5,912 bases of DNA from positions 5,924-11,835 of the forward strand of contig DJVI01000020.1 in assembly GCA_002441125.1 (NCBI GenBank). Direction: 5' to 3'. Shown piece by piece: positions 4,136 through 5,912 of the stretch; position 1 is the first letter of the stretch, and every line of letters starts with the position of its first letter. Below the pieces are notes generated by a model. The model was not told the origin of the DNA, searched no databases, and worked only from the letters and a program-made list of their open reading frames with translations. Source of the DNA: Caldifarciminota bacterium UBA6260. GTDB taxonomy: Bacteria > Hydrothermota > 32-111. The position numbers and the translations under genes were made by a program.

Positions 4136-5912
4136 TGCAAAAAGATGGAGAACTTTTTGATATTGAAAACCATGAAAAGAAAAATGGAAATGGAGATTAC
4201 AATGCTGAATCCATTCAGGTTTTGAAAGGCCTTGAGGCGGTTAGAAAAAGACCCGCTATGTATATAGGAGACACGACCACAAGGGGTCTCCATCATCTTG
4301 TTTTTGAAGTTGTTGATAATTCGATAGATGAAGCACTCGCTGGATTCTGTGATAAAATAAAAGTGACAATCAATGAGGATGGTTCGTGTTCTGTTGAGGA
4401 TAACGGAAGAGGAATACCTGTTGATATACATCCTGAACAGGGTAAATCAGCACTTGAAGTTGTTATGACAGTTTTACATGCGGGAGGAAAATTTGATCGA
4501 AAATCGTACAGAATCTCTGGTGGTTTACACGGTGTTGGTGTTTCTGTTGTTAACGCTTTATCTGAATGGCTTGAAGTTTTCGTTCAAAAGGATGGAAATG
4601 TATATTATCAAAAATATGAAAGAGGGGTTCCGGTTGAAGATGTTAAAGTGATAGGAAAAACGAAAAAAACTGGAACGACTGTAACCTTTTTACCTGATAA
4701 AGAGATTTTTGAAGTCACGAAATTTTCCTATGACATATTGTCTGAAAGATTGAGAGAGATCGCCTTTTTAAACAGGGGACTTGAGGTTGAAATTGAGGAT
4801 AAAAGAGAGAAGAAGATTGAAAAAAAACATACCTTCAAATTTAAAGGTGGAATAAAAGAGTTTGTGGAGTTTTTGAACGAAAATAAAAACGCTTTACATA
4901 AAACTATATATATGAGTAATCAGAAGGATGGAATAGAGGTTGAGGTCGCTTTACAGTATAACGATTCCTATATTGAGAATCTTTATTCGTATGCAAACAA
5001 TATCAACACAAGAGAAGGTGGAACACATCTTATAGGTTTTAAATCAGCACTCACAAGAGTTATAAACGATTATGCGAAAAAAGCGAACGCTTTAAAAAAT
5101 ATCGACTCAATAAGTGGCGATGATTGTCGAGAAGGGTTAACAGCAGTGATCTCGGTGAAGATCCCAAATCCTCAGTTTGAAGGTCAGACGAAAACAAAAC
5201 TTGGGAATTCTGAAGTTAAAGGTCTTGTTGAATCTCTGATTTCTGAGAAACTACAAACATTTTTTGAAGAGAATCCATCGGTTGCAAACAAGATAATAGA
5301 CAAAGTTGTTCTTGCTGCAAGAGCAAGGATAGCAGCAAGAAAAGCAAGGGAGCTGACAAGAAGAAAGAGTGCACTAGATTCTTCATCTTTACCTGGTAAA
5401 CTTGCAGATTGTTCGATAAACGATCCAAAGATCGCAGAACTTTATCTAGTTGAGGGAGATTCAGCAGGTGGAAGTGCGAAACAGGGAAGAGATAGAACAT
5501 ATCAGGCGATTCTTCCATTGAGAGGAAAAATATTGAATGTTGAAAAAGCACGACTCGATAATATTCTTTCAGATGAAACAATAAAAACAATAATTCAGGC
5601 GATTGGAACGGGCATTGGAGATGAGGAGTTTGATATTTCAAGGTTAAGGTATGGAAAGATAATCATAATGACTGATGCTGATGTTGATGGATCACATATA
5701 AAAACACTACTTTTAACTTTTTTCTATAGATATATGCCAAAACTCATTGAAAATGGAAATATCTTTATCGCACAACCACCTCTTTATAAAGTAACATCCG
5801 GTAAAAGTAATCCTCTTTACGCTTACTCTGATGATGAACTTCAAAACATTTTGAAAACTCTTGATAAGGATAAAGTCAATATTCAAAGATACAAAGGTCT
5901 TGGAGAGATGAA
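4135..5912 (+). CDS. gyrB: DNA gyrase subunit B (3'-truncated by window edge)
   Basis: This is the ATPase subunit of DNA gyrase, which with GyrA introduces negative supercoils. The frame is open from ATG 4135 to the window end: 592 complete codons plus two bases, of a usual length near 635. The GHKL ATPase domain shows RKRPAMYIGDT (37-47), EVVDNSIDEA (58-67; catalytic Glu E58, Mg-binding N62), DNGRGIP (89-95) and a GGLHGVGVSVVNAL ATP lid. The transducer domain carries QTKTKLGN (351-358) with the ATP-sensing Lys. The Toprim domain has EGDSAGGSA (catalytic E440) and DADVDGSHI (D514, D516, D518). QRYKGLGEM (584-592) is the last visible block. The N-terminus is about 17 residues longer than E. 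coli GyrB, hydrophilic, with no other in-frame ATG before the conserved region. The start overlaps the dciA stop by one base (TGATG) and has GGAGG upstream. ParE is the alternative, but the intact motifs and full spacing fit GyrB. Confidence 0.96.
   Translation, partial: MQKDGELFDIENHEKKNGNGDYNAESIQVLKGLEAVRKRPAMYIGDTTTRGLHHLVFEVVDNSIDEALAGFCDKIKVTINEDGSCSVEDNGRGIPVDIHPEQGKSALEVVMTVLHAGGKFDRKSYRISGGLHGVGVSVVNALSEWLEVFVQKDGNVYYQKYERGVPVEDVKVIGKTKKTGTTVTFLPDKEIFEVTKFSYDILSERLREIAFLNRGLEVEIEDKREKKIEKKHTFKFKGGIKEFVEFLNENKNALHKTIYMSNQKDGIEVEVALQYNDSYIENLYSYANNINTREGGTHLIGFKSALTRVINDYAKKANALKNIDSISGDDCREGLTAVISVKIPNPQFEGQTKTKLGNSEVKGLVESLISEKLQTFFEENPSVANKIIDKVVLAARARIAARKARELTRRKSALDSSSLPGKLADCSINDPKIAELYLVEGDSAGGSAKQGRDRTYQAILPLRGKILNVEKARLDNILSDETIKTIIQAIGTGIGDEEFDISRLRYGKIIIMTDADVDGSHIKTLLLTFFYRYMPKLIENGNIFIAQPPLYKVTSGKSNPLYAYSDDELQNILKTLDKDKVNIQRYKGLGEM

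Noticed and set aside
4090..4431. Open frame of 113 codons on the minus strand across the dciA-gyrB junction.
   Set aside because: It is antisense to two supported genes, with no ribosome binding site or recognisable domain.
5216..5641. Open frame of 141 codons on the minus strand inside gyrB.
   Set aside because: It is antisense to highly conserved gyrase sequence, has Leu/Phe-rich low-complexity content and no family resemblance.
1..5912. A new defence, mobile or CRISPR-like system.
   Set aside because: All open frames of the + strand match known housekeeping or metabolic families, and no repeats, integrases or nuclease-effector modules are visible.

Overview
This is a low-GC, gene-dense bacterial chromosomal segment with all six genes on the + strand. 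HydE, the maturase of [FeFe] hydrogenase, points to an anaerobe that makes or consumes H2. The endonuclease III resembles versions I associate with thermophilic and deep-branching bacteria (SLRTKD in place of SxQxTD). A Thermotogota- or Caldisericota-like organism is possible, but the genus and phylum are a low-confidence guess. I see no tRNA, rRNA, CRISPR array, insertion sequence, phage gene or long repeat.

Layout: (1) 1-920 is the 3' part of hydE, with the 5' end outside the window. (2) 961-3795 is a three-gene unit: a COG2509-type FAD-dependent dehydrogenase, a UbiA-family membrane prenyltransferase whose start overlaps the dehydrogenase by 14 bp, and endonuclease III (nth), joined by a TGATG stop/start overlap. 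(3) 3836-5912 is a second unit: a DUF721/DciA-like protein and gyrB, again joined by TGATG. gyrB runs off the right edge, probably a few tens of codons before its stop. No stretch longer than 40 bp lacks a gene.

The most striking feature is the control architecture. The only two intergenic gaps are each exactly 40 bp and have the same layout: 4 bp after the stop codon, a -35-like hexamer, a 16-bp spacer ending in TG plus one base, a perfect TATAAT, then 8 bp to the ATG. Neither gap has a Shine-Dalgarno sequence. Transcription should therefore begin at or within about 3 nt of the ATG, so both mRNAs are predicted to be leaderless. Genes inside the units rely on a Shine-Dalgarno sequence (gyrB, probably ubiA) or on stop/start overlap (nth).

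Functionally the window joins hydrogenase cofactor assembly, a possible isoprenoid-lipid or quinone step (flavoprotein plus prenyltransferase), base-excision repair, replicative helicase loading and DNA supercoiling. All gene families are recognisable. The less-described points are the paired leaderless promoters, the dehydrogenase-prenyltransferase pairing, and the altered first Asp motif of the prenyltransferase. I did not find a clearly novel defence or mobile system.
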